This document shows positions 1 to 5,953 of a DNA stretch of 7,889 nt, one piece after another. The first letter of the stretch is position 1. Each line of letters opens with the position of its first letter. The DNA is from an uncultured Lachnospiraceae bacterium (GTDB lineage Bacteria > Bacillota > Clostridia > Lachnospirales > Lachnospiraceae): assembly GCA_937910785.1 (NCBI GenBank), contig CALDLG010000040.1, positions 1 to 7,889 of the forward strand. Reading direction: 5' to 3'. The notes beneath the pieces were generated by a model. The model worked only from the letters and a program-made list of their open reading frames with translations. It ran no database searches and had not been told where the DNA came from. The translations under genes were made by a program, and so were the position numbers.

Positions 1-52
1 TTCAGGTCCGTGTGATAGCAATATCATGAGGGTTCAAGTCCCTTTTCCTGCA
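1..52 (+). tRNA. tRNA-Leu (anticodon CAG), 5' part missing
   Basis: This is the 3' part of a class II tRNA; the window opens exactly at the anticodon loop (1-7), with anticodon CAG at 3-5, T before it and G after it, as expected for Leu. The anticodon-stem 3' strand is 8-12. A long variable arm follows: TGATA (13-17) pairs with TATCA (22-26) around a GCAA loop. The T stem GAGGG (28-32) pairs with CCCTT (40-44) around the loop TTCAAGT (33-39). The acceptor 3' strand TTCCTGC (45-51) is followed by discriminator A52. No CCA is encoded: the next bases are CTG, so the tail must be added by the CCA-adding enzyme. The D arm and 5' acceptor strand lie outside the window. Confidence 0.92.
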
Positions 53-65
53 CTGACGCTATTAT

Positions 66-98
66 AAAAAACACCGTTTTACGGTGTTTTTTATTTTG
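66..98 (+). terminator. intrinsic terminator of the tRNA transcript
   Basis: An 11-bp perfect stem, A6CACCG (66-76) with CGGTGT6 (82-92), surrounds the loop TTTTA. The 3' arm ends in a T-run that continues as ATTTT. It starts 14 bp after the tRNA 3' end and is a textbook rho-independent terminator. The A-run on the 5' side means it could also act on minus-strand transcripts. Confidence 0.92.
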
Positions 99-122
99 TA
101 CAACCTCTTTCGCAAAGTTTTT

Positions 123-151
123 TTGCTTTTTCATTATGATTATGATAAAAT
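123..151 (+). promoter_or_regulatory. candidate sigma-A promoter for the GerMN lipoprotein gene
   Basis: A -35-like TTGCTT (123-128, matching TTGACA only in TTG) and a -10-like TAAAAT (146-151, five of six against TATAAT) are 17 bp apart. They sit between the tRNA terminator and the first codon at 193, where a promoter is needed. TATGAT at 141-146 is an alternative -10 but has poor spacing. This is assigned from sequence match only. Confidence 0.5.
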
Positions 152-192
152 AAAGCCGGTTTCTATGTGAATTGTAAGCGGGGAGGAAAGTT

Positions 193-861
193 ATGAAGAA
201 CAGAAAGCTGATGACGGTTATCTCCATTCTGGTTGTGATGACACTGGCCGCCTGCAGCAATCGGGCAGAGGAAGTGGCAACAATGGAGAATGAACCGGTT
301 CCTGAGACATCGACCAATGATCTCCTGGTGGATTCTCTGGAATATTTACTCAGGGAAGACGGGACGGCAGCCGCTTTAGAAGAACCGCAGCCGTCAGAGG
401 AAGAACAGCAGCAGGACGAGCAGGGAAAAGAGGAGAACGGGGAAGAAACGGCAGAACAGAAAGAAGTCACAATCTATTATGGAAATGGCGCATCGAATAT
501 GCTGAGCGCCGAGAAGACAGCGATGGAGCAGGTTACGGCCGAGAAATTGATCGATGCTTTGTTAAAGCATAATATTGTATCGCTTGGGACAAAAGTAAAT
601 TTTTTTGAGGAAAAGGAAGCGGACGGCATCAAAATGCTTGAACTGGATCTGTCCAGAACCTTTCGGGATTATTTGAAGACGATGACGCAGGAGGGAGAAA
701 AGATCATAATTTCTTCCATTGCGGCTACATTTTTGGAAGCTTATGGCGCGGATGAAATCGTTATCACAGTGGATGGAAAGGCGCTGGAAACGGAAAATTC
801 GTCTTATGAAGAGCCGATCCGGCTGTCCTCGGAAATTTTTATCGCTCCCCTTGCCGAATAG
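193..861 (+). CDS. GerMN-domain lipoprotein
   Basis: A 222-residue exported lipoprotein. The N-terminus has basic residues (KNRK), a hydrophobic stretch (about 7-20) and the lipobox LAAC with Cys21 as the lipidation site, so the mature protein should be anchored to the outer face of the membrane. Residues 30-90 form a very acidic, Gln/Glu-rich and presumably disordered linker. Residues about 91-200 fit the GerMN domain, named after the B. subtilis germination protein GerM: an opening VTIYYGNG strand, a helix with EKLIDALL, the LDLSRTF segment, and a closing ITVDGKALE strand. In this family the domain is thought to act in cell-envelope or peptidoglycan processes in spores and vegetative cells, but the ligand is not established. 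The start is fixed by the strong ribosome site GGGAGGAAAG just upstream. Its stop is 45 bp before the DUF4125 gene, so the two are probably co-transcribed. The domain call is from pattern memory. Confidence 0.85.
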   Translation: MKNRKLMTVISILVVMTLAACSNRAEEVATMENEPVPETSTNDLLVDSLEYLLREDGTAAALEEPQPSEEEQQQDEQGKEENGEETAEQKEVTIYYGNGASNMLSAEKTAMEQVTAEKLIDALLKHNIVSLGTKVNFFEEKEADGIKMLELDLSRTFRDYLKTMTQEGEKIIISSIAATFLEAYGADEIVITVDGKALETENSSYEEPIRLSSEIFIAPLAE

Positions 862-891
862 GGTGAAACGGCACGATTATCATGTAAAAGT

Positions 892-900
892 GGAAGGAGA
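892..900 (+). promoter_or_regulatory. ribosome binding site of the DUF4125 gene
   Basis: GGAAGGAGA lies with AAGGAG seven bases before the ATG at 907. It fixes that start and implies independent translation after the upstream lipoprotein gene. No separate promoter is evident in the 45-bp gap. Confidence 0.85.
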
Positions 901-906
901 AGACAG

Positions 907-1530
907 ATGGCAGAGATTTCGGAAAGAGAACAGCTTATTTTTGACATTGCGCAGATGGAATGGGACATGTTTCAGCATGTCTATAACACAGGGGGACGCG
1001 CATCCTGTCAGGATGATCCGGACACCTTTTTCCGTATGCGGATGAGTCAGTGGATGGTATATTCGGATGAACTGCTTCTCAGCTATCAGAAGGACTGTGA
1101 GCGTGCATATGAGGAAGGCAGAAATCTGATTTTCGAGAAGTACGGCAGAATGATGGAAAGCACTTTTCCGGAAGAATACGAGAAGATTAAAGAGTATCTG
1201 CCCGATGCGTCGGATCGTGCGGAGCTTGTGGAACAGATCGTTCAGGTGCATTTGAAATGGGATGAGCAGATGCTTGCCGGGTATCCGAATATCCGAAAAA
1301 GAGGAAGAACCATGACGACGGCGCAGGATAATGTAACGGACGGTTCTTCGATGGAAAGCTATCTGCGTGCGGAGCTTCTGACCTATTCCGCAGAGACGTT
1401 GAAGCTCGTCTGGCAGGAAACAGAGGCGGCATGCAGCAGGGGAGAAAATCTGCTGAAACAGATCATTACCAATGAAACGTTGTTTTACGGTTATAAGTCT
1501 CTGGAAGAGGCTGAGGAAAAACACGCCTGA
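907..1530 (+). CDS. DUF4125 family protein
   Basis: A 207-residue, charged and mainly helical protein with no signal peptide or membrane segment, so probably cytoplasmic. It carries what I recognise as the DUF4125 signature. These are the EWDMFQHV helix followed by NTGGRASCQ (residues 18-35), the EKYGRMMEST block with PEEYEKIK after it (77-95), and SYLRAELLTYSAETL (151-165). The GGRASCQDD segment, with one Cys and paired Asp, is the most likely functional site, but no reaction is known for this family. A search of the protein family databases would settle the call. The gene follows the GerMN lipoprotein by 45 bp and ends 31 bp short of the stop of a convergent gene. Whether it works with the lipoprotein is unknown; the pairing may only be operon neighbourhood. 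Confidence 0.82.
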   Translation: MAEISEREQLIFDIAQMEWDMFQHVYNTGGRASCQDDPDTFFRMRMSQWMVYSDELLLSYQKDCERAYEEGRNLIFEKYGRMMESTFPEEYEKIKEYLPDASDRAELVEQIVQVHLKWDEQMLAGYPNIRKRGRTMTTAQDNVTDGSSMESYLRAELLTYSAETLKLVWQETEAACSRGENLLKQIITNETLFYGYKSLEEAEEKHA

Positions 1531-1561
1531 CAGCCTTCCCGGAAAAGCGGATCAGAGAATA

Positions 1562-2272
1562 TCAGAAATGCAGACGTCTGCGTACTTCGTTGCGCAGGCG
1601 TTTTTTGGCGATAATGGTTATCAGGGTAATGTCGATGATAACGCATACCGTCAGTACGACAGCGGACCAGGTAATGCGGTACGGATCATGACAGAAGCGC
1701 CGGATCAGCAGCTCCAGCGTGACACACAGAATGGGAACTTCTATGAAAAAATAGAGAGAGCCTGTCAGTACCGAAAAAGGCAGTTTGTGTGCCAGAAAGG
1801 TGAAAATTTCGATCAGGATGGTGACGGAAATGACGATGGGAAGTCCCAGCTGCCAGAACCATCTTCCGGTGGCGTTGGTAGTCAGGAAAGTGATCAGGTA
1901 CAGATAGAGGCCGACGGCGATGCCATCCGCAAGGAGTGCGGCATAGACCGGTGTTTTTGTATAAATGACAGCCGGAAAGGCGAAGAAAAAGAGACAGATG
2001 CATATACCAATGACAAGAAAGGACCACAGACTGCCCTGGAAGACAAAAAGGTTCAGCAAAAGGCAGGTAATGCTCGTGGCGGAGAGAACGACCGACAGCA
2101 GAATGCCCAGGTCTTTTCTTTTTACCACTTCAACCTGACCTTTAGAAGCCGGGTAGGGACCCGGTCCCATTATGGGACCGGGCTGTTTCGGATTGATGAT
2201 AGGGGTATTACACAGGGGACATTCTTTCAGGGATGCTTCCAGTTCTACGCCGCAGTTTACACAATATGACAT
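1562..2272 (-). CDS. zinc-ribbon six-helix membrane protein (DUF6320 type)
   Basis: A 236-residue integral membrane protein of unknown function. The N-terminus is a Cys4 zinc ribbon: CVNC (Cys4, Cys7) and CPLC (Cys18, Cys21). A Pro/Gly-rich linker (about 28-45) follows, then six hydrophobic segments at roughly 55-78, 82-104, 109-130, 139-161, 166-190 and 200-222. The C-terminal tail is strongly basic (KKRLRNEVRRR), which by the positive-inside rule puts it in the cytoplasm. With six helices the zinc ribbon would be cytoplasmic too. I believe this is the family named DUF6320, often annotated beside alcohol-acetyltransferase-like genes; that is from memory. The start is supported by the ribosome site AAAGGAG, nine bases upstream. 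The gene begins 28 bp after the acyltransferase stop on the same strand, so the two form an operon. It could scaffold or export the product of the acyltransferase, but this is inference. Confidence 0.78.
   Translation of the reverse strand: MSYCVNCGVELEASLKECPLCNTPIINPKQPGPIMGPGPYPASKGQVEVVKRKDLGILLSVVLSATSITCLLLNLFVFQGSLWSFLVIGICICLFFFAFPAVIYTKTPVYAALLADGIAVGLYLYLITFLTTNATGRWFWQLGLPIVISVTILIEIFTFLAHKLPFSVLTGSLYFFIEVPILCVTLELLIRRFCHDPYRITWSAVVLTVCVIIDITLITIIAKKRLRNEVRRRLHF
1572..1606 (+). terminator. intrinsic terminator inside the 3' end of the convergent gene
   Basis: CGTCTGCG (1575-1582) pairs with CGCAGGCG (1593-1600), giving 8 bp with one T-G wobble around a 10-base loop containing TTCG. 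T6 (1601-1606) follows directly. A1574, G1573 and A1572 can extend the stem into the T-run. It ends transcription of the lipoprotein-DUF4125 unit about 42-76 bp after the stop at 1530. It lies within the last codons of the opposing membrane-protein gene: on the minus strand the T-run reads as two Lys codons and the stem as the basic tail. Confidence 0.72.
2160..2182. repeat. 10-bp GC-rich inverted repeat inside the membrane-protein gene
   Basis: CCCGGTCCCA (2160-2169) and its exact reverse complement (2173-2182) are separated by TTA. A third copy of the core, GGGACC at 2156-2161, can alternatively pair with GGTCCC at 2163-2168. The sequence encodes the Gly/Pro linker between zinc ribbon and first helix, so part of the symmetry may come from Gly (GGN) and Pro (CCN) codons. 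Confidence 0.8.
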
Positions 2273-2300
2273 GATCGTATGCTCCTTTGTTCGGATTCTG

Positions 2301-3638
2301 TTATTGAGGGTTTCTTTTGGAATTCCGGGATTCCCGGTTGCTTTCGATGGTTACATGTATGCCGTCCTGAACCAGTTTCCGGAAAAAATAGCATTCCACA
2401 TCAGTTTCCGCGATGCTGCTTGCAAAATTGACGGTCAGCGTATCCTCGAAGCTGATGATGGCACAGTTGGTACGGGAGGAAAAGGGCTGCCCCATATAAA
2501 TATCGAACCGCTCGATGTAGGGCTTCATATCCTCCGGAACCTTTAACGCGCCCATATTTGTCAGACCGGCCGAGGAGTTTTTGTCCTGAACTCTGGTATA
2601 AAAGGTGCGGACGACGAAATCCTTGATAAAGAGCGGAACGATACGGATTACGGGATTGCGCTGCGTAGCCGCGTTGGTGGTAATGTCTCCCCGGAGAAAC
2701 TTTTCGCTGATATAATATTTCATATAATGATGGACCTGATCGACAATTTCGGCAAAGGTGTAATCGCCGAGCCGCGGGTCGATGGAAGGATAAACCATGG
2801 TGATAAAATTGCGCAGCGTCCGGGAGGGAAAGAAACGCCGCAGGTTGACCGGCATTGCGATCTTGACGGGACGGAACCGGAACGGAACATCATTTTCCTG
2901 TTTCTGCAAAAGGGCATAGAGCAGGACCGCATTCAGGTATTCGGTCAGGGTTGCGTCGTACTTTCTGGCGACGGCCATGACTTCTTTGACGGACATGATG
3001 CCGTCGATGATATTGAGTGTATAAAAGGGCTCTTTCGTGCCCCGGACGCGGTAGGTTTTTTCACCAGGTCTGGGCGGTCTGACTCTTGCGTTGGCATAGC
3101 GCATATAGGCATCTTCCAGTTCTTCCGCATCCGGGGTTCCCTGAATATCCAGAACAAAGCCGGAGGGCGTTATGGAATGTCCCAGAAGGCCCAGATATAC
3201 GGCTGTCAGGGTCTGTAAGACGCACATGCCTCCCGTCCCGTCACCCAGACAGTGGTGTGCCTCTAACGAGATTCGTCTGCCGTAATAATATACGCGGAGC
3301 AGATAGCGGTTGTTGGCTTTAAACGGCATAGGCATACAGGGATTCCTGATGTCCGGCGTGACGAAAGGGCCGGGCCTGTTATTCGGTTCCAGATACCGCC
3401 AGAAGAGCCCTTTTCGAATGGCAACCTTATAGGTTGGAAAACGGGGCAGCGTCATATCCAGCGCCTTCTGGAGAAGCGCCGGGTCGATTTCCTCTTTTAA
3501 CAGGACGGACAGACGGTATACGGACGAAAAATCCTTTCGCTGCAGGGTCGGATAAACGATCGCTGATAAATCGAGTTTATACCAGACTTCTTTTTTGGGC
3601 TTTGCCAATGCTGTTTTTTTCTGCTCGGAAACGGACAT
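2301..3638 (-). CDS. alcohol-acetyltransferase-like protein (condensation/CAT-fold acyltransferase)
   Basis: A 445-residue soluble protein resembling the alcohol acetyltransferase/condensation-domain superfamily, which moves acyl groups from CoA or carrier-protein thioesters onto hydroxyls or amines. The hallmark is the catalytic motif HHCLGDG at residues 128-134 (HHxxxDG; His129 would be the general base, and Asp133 structural). The opening WYKLDLSAIVYPTL and the FPTYKVAIRKGLFWRYL block near residue 67 also fit. No thiolation or adenylation domain is present, so it stands alone rather than as part of an NRPS. The start at 3638 is chosen because AAAGGGG lies seven bases upstream. ATGs at 3656 and 3803 lack a ribosome site, and the residues they would add do not resemble the family. 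It is the first gene of a two-gene minus-strand operon with the zinc-ribbon membrane protein. The substrate cannot be read from sequence. Confidence 0.83.
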   Translation of the reverse strand: MSVSEQKKTALAKPKKEVWYKLDLSAIVYPTLQRKDFSSVYRLSVLLKEEIDPALLQKALDMTLPRFPTYKVAIRKGLFWRYLEPNNRPGPFVTPDIRNPCMPMPFKANNRYLLRVYYYGRRISLEAHHCLGDGTGGMCVLQTLTAVYLGLLGHSITPSGFVLDIQGTPDAEELEDAYMRYANARVRPPRPGEKTYRVRGTKEPFYTLNIIDGIMSVKEVMAVARKYDATLTEYLNAVLLYALLQKQENDVPFRFRPVKIAMPVNLRRFFPSRTLRNFITMVYPSIDPRLGDYTFAEIVDQVHHYMKYYISEKFLRGDITTNAATQRNPVIRIVPLFIKDFVVRTFYTRVQDKNSSAGLTNMGALKVPEDMKPYIERFDIYMGQPFSSRTNCAIISFEDTLTVNFASSIAETDVECYFFRKLVQDGIHVTIESNRESRNSKRNPQ

Positions 3639-3729
3639 GTCAGTTCCCCTTTCCATAGGATATAGACACAGGCAGCGGCGAAACGGACGGTTCTCAAAAC
3701 ATGGTCCCGCAATGCGCCTGAATATATAC

Positions 3730-3738
3730 AGTATAACA
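3730..3738 (-). promoter_or_regulatory. extended -10 promoter of the acyltransferase operon
   Basis: Read on the minus strand this is TGTTATACT: TG, one base, then TATACT (five of six against TATAAT). No good -35 is seen at 17 bp, which is usual for extended -10 promoters. It predicts a leader of about 85 bases before the start at 3638. Confidence 0.55.
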
Positions 3739-3754
3739 CAAAAAGAAGCTTTTA

Positions 3755-3763
3755 TGGTACAAT
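3755..3763 (+). promoter_or_regulatory. extended -10 promoter of the esterase gene
   Basis: TGGTACAAT is TG, one base, then TACAAT (five of six). The -35 region is weak. The predicted start of transcription, about 3770, leaves a short leader before the ATG at 3797. The element is only 16 bp from the opposing extended -10, so the two polymerases would compete for the same DNA. Confidence 0.55.
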
Positions 3764-3796
3764 ATCTACAACAAAGTATGGAGAGGGCTGTAAGAT

Positions 3797-4693
3797 ATGG
3801 CAATTTCAGACAGAAAAAATCAGAATCTGATGAATTTGATCAGAAAGGTGCATGGCGTGGTGGAGAACGTGGACCTTGAAAAGCACAGGCAGTCGCAGGA
3901 TCATTTCGGCGCACTGCTCGGAAACAGCAAGGATGTGGAAATCCGGGAGTTCGAGATCGAAGGGATTCATGGAGAGTGGACTGCGGTCAACAGGGCGCAT
4001 ATGAAGAAATATATTATTCTGTACTGCCATGGAGGCGGCTATTCTACGGGAAGCAGTCTGTACGCGCGGACGCTGACGACAAAATTTGCCATGTCAACCT
4101 CAATGGACGTGCTGTGCTTTGATTACAGGCTGGCGCCGGAAAATCCCTATCCGGCCGCGACGGAGGATGCTATGAAAATATGGAATTATCTGATGCTCCT
4201 CGGATATGGGGCAAGGGATATCATCATTGCGGGAGATTCGGCCGGCGGAAATCTGGCTCTCTCGCTCGTTCTGAAGCTGAAAGAGGAGAAAAGGCTTCTC
4301 CCGAGAGGACTGGTGCTGATGTCGCCCTGGACGGATCTGACGGCTTCCGGCAAATCTCATATTGCCAGGGCGGATATCGATCCGGTATTGAATGCCGGGT
4401 ATTTAAAGAAGATGACAGACAATTACGCGGCGGGGGAGAATCTGGAAAATCCTCTGATTTCACCGCTTTTTGGAGATTATGAAGGGTTTCCGCCTACCTA
4501 TATCCAGGTAGGGGATAACGAGATTTTGCTGAACGATGCGACGATGCTTCATAAGAAGATGGTAAAACAGAATGTTTCGGTCAGAATGGATATCTTCAAG
4601 GGTATGTGGCATGTCTTTCAGATGTCTCCTTTTAAGACTGCTTATGAGGCAATGGATAAAAATGCGGAATTCATTTATGACATCTGTCGCTAA
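3797..4693 (+). CDS. alpha/beta hydrolase, hormone-sensitive-lipase family esterase
   Basis: A 298-residue carboxylesterase-type enzyme that should hydrolyse short to medium acyl esters. It shows the family IV (hormone-sensitive lipase) signature: HGGGY at 78-82 forming the oxyanion hole, and GDSAGG at 146-151 with nucleophile Ser148. Asp240 in QVGDNEILLND and His272 in GMWHVF complete the triad. The DYRLAPENPYPAA block at 109-121 is also typical. The length is normal for the family, and there is no signal peptide, so it should be cytoplasmic. The start at 3797 follows GGAGAGGG by nine bases. It is divergent from the acyltransferase operon with overlapping promoter regions. This suggests, but does not prove, a shared role: one enzyme making esters and the other breaking them. 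The physiological substrate is unknown. No clear terminator is seen after the stop. Confidence 0.92.
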   Translation: MAISDRKNQNLMNLIRKVHGVVENVDLEKHRQSQDHFGALLGNSKDVEIREFEIEGIHGEWTAVNRAHMKKYIILYCHGGGYSTGSSLYARTLTTKFAMSTSMDVLCFDYRLAPENPYPAATEDAMKIWNYLMLLGYGARDIIIAGDSAGGNLALSLVLKLKEEKRLLPRGLVLMSPWTDLTASGKSHIARADIDPVLNAGYLKKMTDNYAAGENLENPLISPLFGDYEGFPPTYIQVGDNEILLNDATMLHKKMVKQNVSVRMDIFKGMWHVFQMSPFKTAYEAMDKNAEFIYDICR

Positions 4694-4817
4694 AAGGAGA
4701 TATTTTTTCAGGGAAAAAAGGATTTTGAGGATCGGAGCAGAATATTATAAATAGGACGATATTCGGCTTTTGAACAGAGTAAATCATCAGAGATTAATCA
4801 TGGGGGTTCATATATCC
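4694..4817 (+). promoter_or_regulatory. esterase-dgt gap with a possible promoter
   Basis: A possible -10 TATAAA (4746-4751) lies 17 bp after the weak -35-like TTTTGA (4723-4728); TTGAGG at 4725-4730 gives a better -35 but only 15 bp spacing. An A-T-only hairpin, T6 (4703-4708) with A6 (4714-4719), is not followed by a T-run and is not called a terminator. The dgt cluster may therefore have its own promoter plus some readthrough from the esterase gene. Confidence 0.35.
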
Positions 4818-5822
4818 ATGAACATACGGGAAAGTCTGGAACAGTGGGAAAAAGAATATTTAAATCCCTGTGCAATGCTCAGTATGGAATCAAGAGGGAG
4901 AAGCAAACCGGAGGAGCAATGTGATATCAGGCCTGTTTTTCAACGGGACAGAGACCGGATAATACATAGCAAATCTTTCAGAAGACTGAAGGATAAGACG
5001 CAGGTATTTCTGACACCGGAGGGGGATCATTACAGAACGCGCCTGACCCATACGCTGGAAGTCAGTCAGAATGCCAGAACGATTGCAAAGGCCCTGCAGC
5101 TGAACGAGGATCTGGTAGAGGCGATTGCGCTCGGCCATGATCTTGGTCATACGCCCTTTGGCCATGCGGGAGAGCGGGCGCTGAACAGAGTATGTCCATA
5201 TGGTTTCAGCCACAATGAGCAGAGTGTCAGGACGGTTGATCTGATTGAGAAGAACGGACAGGGAATTAATCTGACTTATGAGGTAAAGGACGGAATTCTG
5301 AATCATCAGACATCGGGAATGCCCTGTACCTTAGAGGGCAGGGTTGTCAGATTTTCCGATAAGATCGCCTATATTCATCACGATATGGATGATGCCATCC
5401 GGGGCGGTATTCTCAAAGAGAGCGACGTGCCAAAGGAAATTGGGGATGTAATCGGCTACAGCTGCGGACAGCGGCTGGACTATTTCATTCATGACATTGT
5501 GACTATGAGCCGGGGGAAGAACGATATCATGATGTCTCCCGATGTGGCGGATGCCATGCAGAAGCTGCGGAAGTTTATGTTCGAAAATGTGTATCAGAAT
5601 CCGGTTGCCAAGAGTGAAGAGGGTAAGGCGGAGGCATTAATCGAGACATTGTATGAATATTACAGGAAACATATCGGGAAACTGCCGGCATTTTTACTCC
5701 GTCTGCGGGAAGCGGGAGAGCCGGAGGAAAAGCTGGTGTGCGATCATATCGCTTCCATGACGGACCGGTATGCGATTGCCAAATATCAGGAGATTTATAT
5801 TCCCAAGACGTGGCACGGATAG
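4818..5822 (+). CDS. dgt: deoxyguanosine triphosphate triphosphohydrolase (HD superfamily)
   Basis: A 334-residue HD-domain enzyme expected to hydrolyse dGTP (and possibly other dNTPs) to the deoxynucleoside and triphosphate, controlling the nucleotide pool for replication. Metal-binding residues are visible: His78 in RLTHTLEV, His107-Asp108 in GHDLGHTPFGHAGE, and Asp181 in VRFSDKIAYIHHD. The conserved N-terminal RDRDRIIHSKSFRRLK (43-58) and GDHYRTR (69-75) blocks are present, and the length suits the short Firmicute type. The start at 4818 matches the usual N-terminus (MNIRES). In-frame TTG 4770 and ATG 4800 lack ribosome sites. The chosen ATG has only a G5 run (4802-4806), 11 bases away, and sits inside possible hairpins. 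It precedes dnaG and rpoD on the same strand. Substrate preference is inferred from the family. Confidence 0.93.
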   Translation: MNIRESLEQWEKEYLNPCAMLSMESRGRSKPEEQCDIRPVFQRDRDRIIHSKSFRRLKDKTQVFLTPEGDHYRTRLTHTLEVSQNARTIAKALQLNEDLVEAIALGHDLGHTPFGHAGERALNRVCPYGFSHNEQSVRTVDLIEKNGQGINLTYEVKDGILNHQTSGMPCTLEGRVVRFSDKIAYIHHDMDDAIRGGILKESDVPKEIGDVIGYSCGQRLDYFIHDIVTMSRGKNDIMMSPDVADAMQKLRKFMFENVYQNPVAKSEEGKAEALIETLYEYYRKHIGKLPAFLLRLREAGEPEEKLVCDHIASMTDRYAIAKYQEIYIPKTWHG

Positions 5823-5884
5823 TGTGAAGAGATTTTCTAAGGCATCTGAAATAACGCTGCCTGAGAAAATCTAAAGCTTCACAC
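5822..5884. repeat. large nested inverted repeat after dgt
   Basis: GTGTGAAG (5822-5829) pairs with CTTCACAC (5877-5884). Inside it AGATTTTCT (5830-5838) pairs with AGAAAATCT (5864-5872), and AGGCA (5840-5844) pairs with TGCCT (5858-5862). In total 22 base pairs form, with one A/G mismatch, a four-base bulge (5873-5876) and a 13-base loop. It begins on the last base of the dgt stop codon. No T-run follows on either strand, so it is not an ordinary intrinsic terminator. Confidence 0.9.
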
Positions 5885-5885
5885 C

Positions 5886-5914
5886 GAAGAATGCCCAAAG
5901 TGAGGGCATTCTTC
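5886..5914. repeat. perfect 11-bp inverted repeat in the dgt-dnaG gap
   Basis: GAAGAATGCCC (5886-5896) and GGGCATTCTTC (5904-5914) pair perfectly around the loop AAAGTGA. It starts one base after the preceding inverted repeat ends. The bases after it (ATCCTG) contain no T-run, so it is a stable hairpin rather than a canonical terminator. Confidence 0.92.
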
Positions 5915-5926
5915 ATCCTGATTTGA

Positions 5927-5945
5927 GATTCCGCAGAGCGGAATC
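5927..5945. repeat. perfect 8-bp inverted repeat in the dgt-dnaG gap
   Basis: GATTCCGC (5927-5934) pairs with GCGGAATC (5938-5945) around AGA. It is the third hairpin in a row, 12 bp after the second and 32 bp before the dnaG start. No T-run follows. Confidence 0.9.
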
Positions 5946-5953
5946 ATGTGAGG

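Noticed and set aside
880..1524. A 214-codon minus-strand open frame opposite the DUF4125 gene
   Set aside because: It has no ribosome site or recognisable domain, and the plus-strand frame carries conserved family motifs.
1500..1561. Minus-strand terminator for the acyltransferase operon
   Set aside because: A T5 run exists on that strand near 1517-1521, but the only nearby stem is weak, with several G-T pairs, and ends about nine bases before it.
1570..1581. Perfect 12-bp palindrome GCAGACGTCTGC as an operator site
   Set aside because: It lies at the end of a coding region far from any promoter, and its right half is better explained as the 5' arm of the terminator stem.
1472..2269. A long plus-strand open frame antisense to the zinc-ribbon membrane protein gene
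   Set aside because: It has no family resemblance, starts inside the DUF4125 gene without a ribosome site, and is Gln/Asp/Gly-rich as expected of an antisense shadow. The minus-strand frame has a zinc ribbon, clean membrane helices and a good ribosome site.
3639..3803. N-terminal extension of the acyltransferase to an upstream ATG at 3803
   Set aside because: It would overlap the divergent esterase start and both promoters. The extra residues do not fit the family, and the ATG at 3638 has a good ribosome site.
4703..4719. T6-loop-A6 hairpin after the esterase gene as a terminator
   Set aside because: The stem is only A-T pairs and no T-run follows on the plus strand; on its own it should not stop transcription efficiently.
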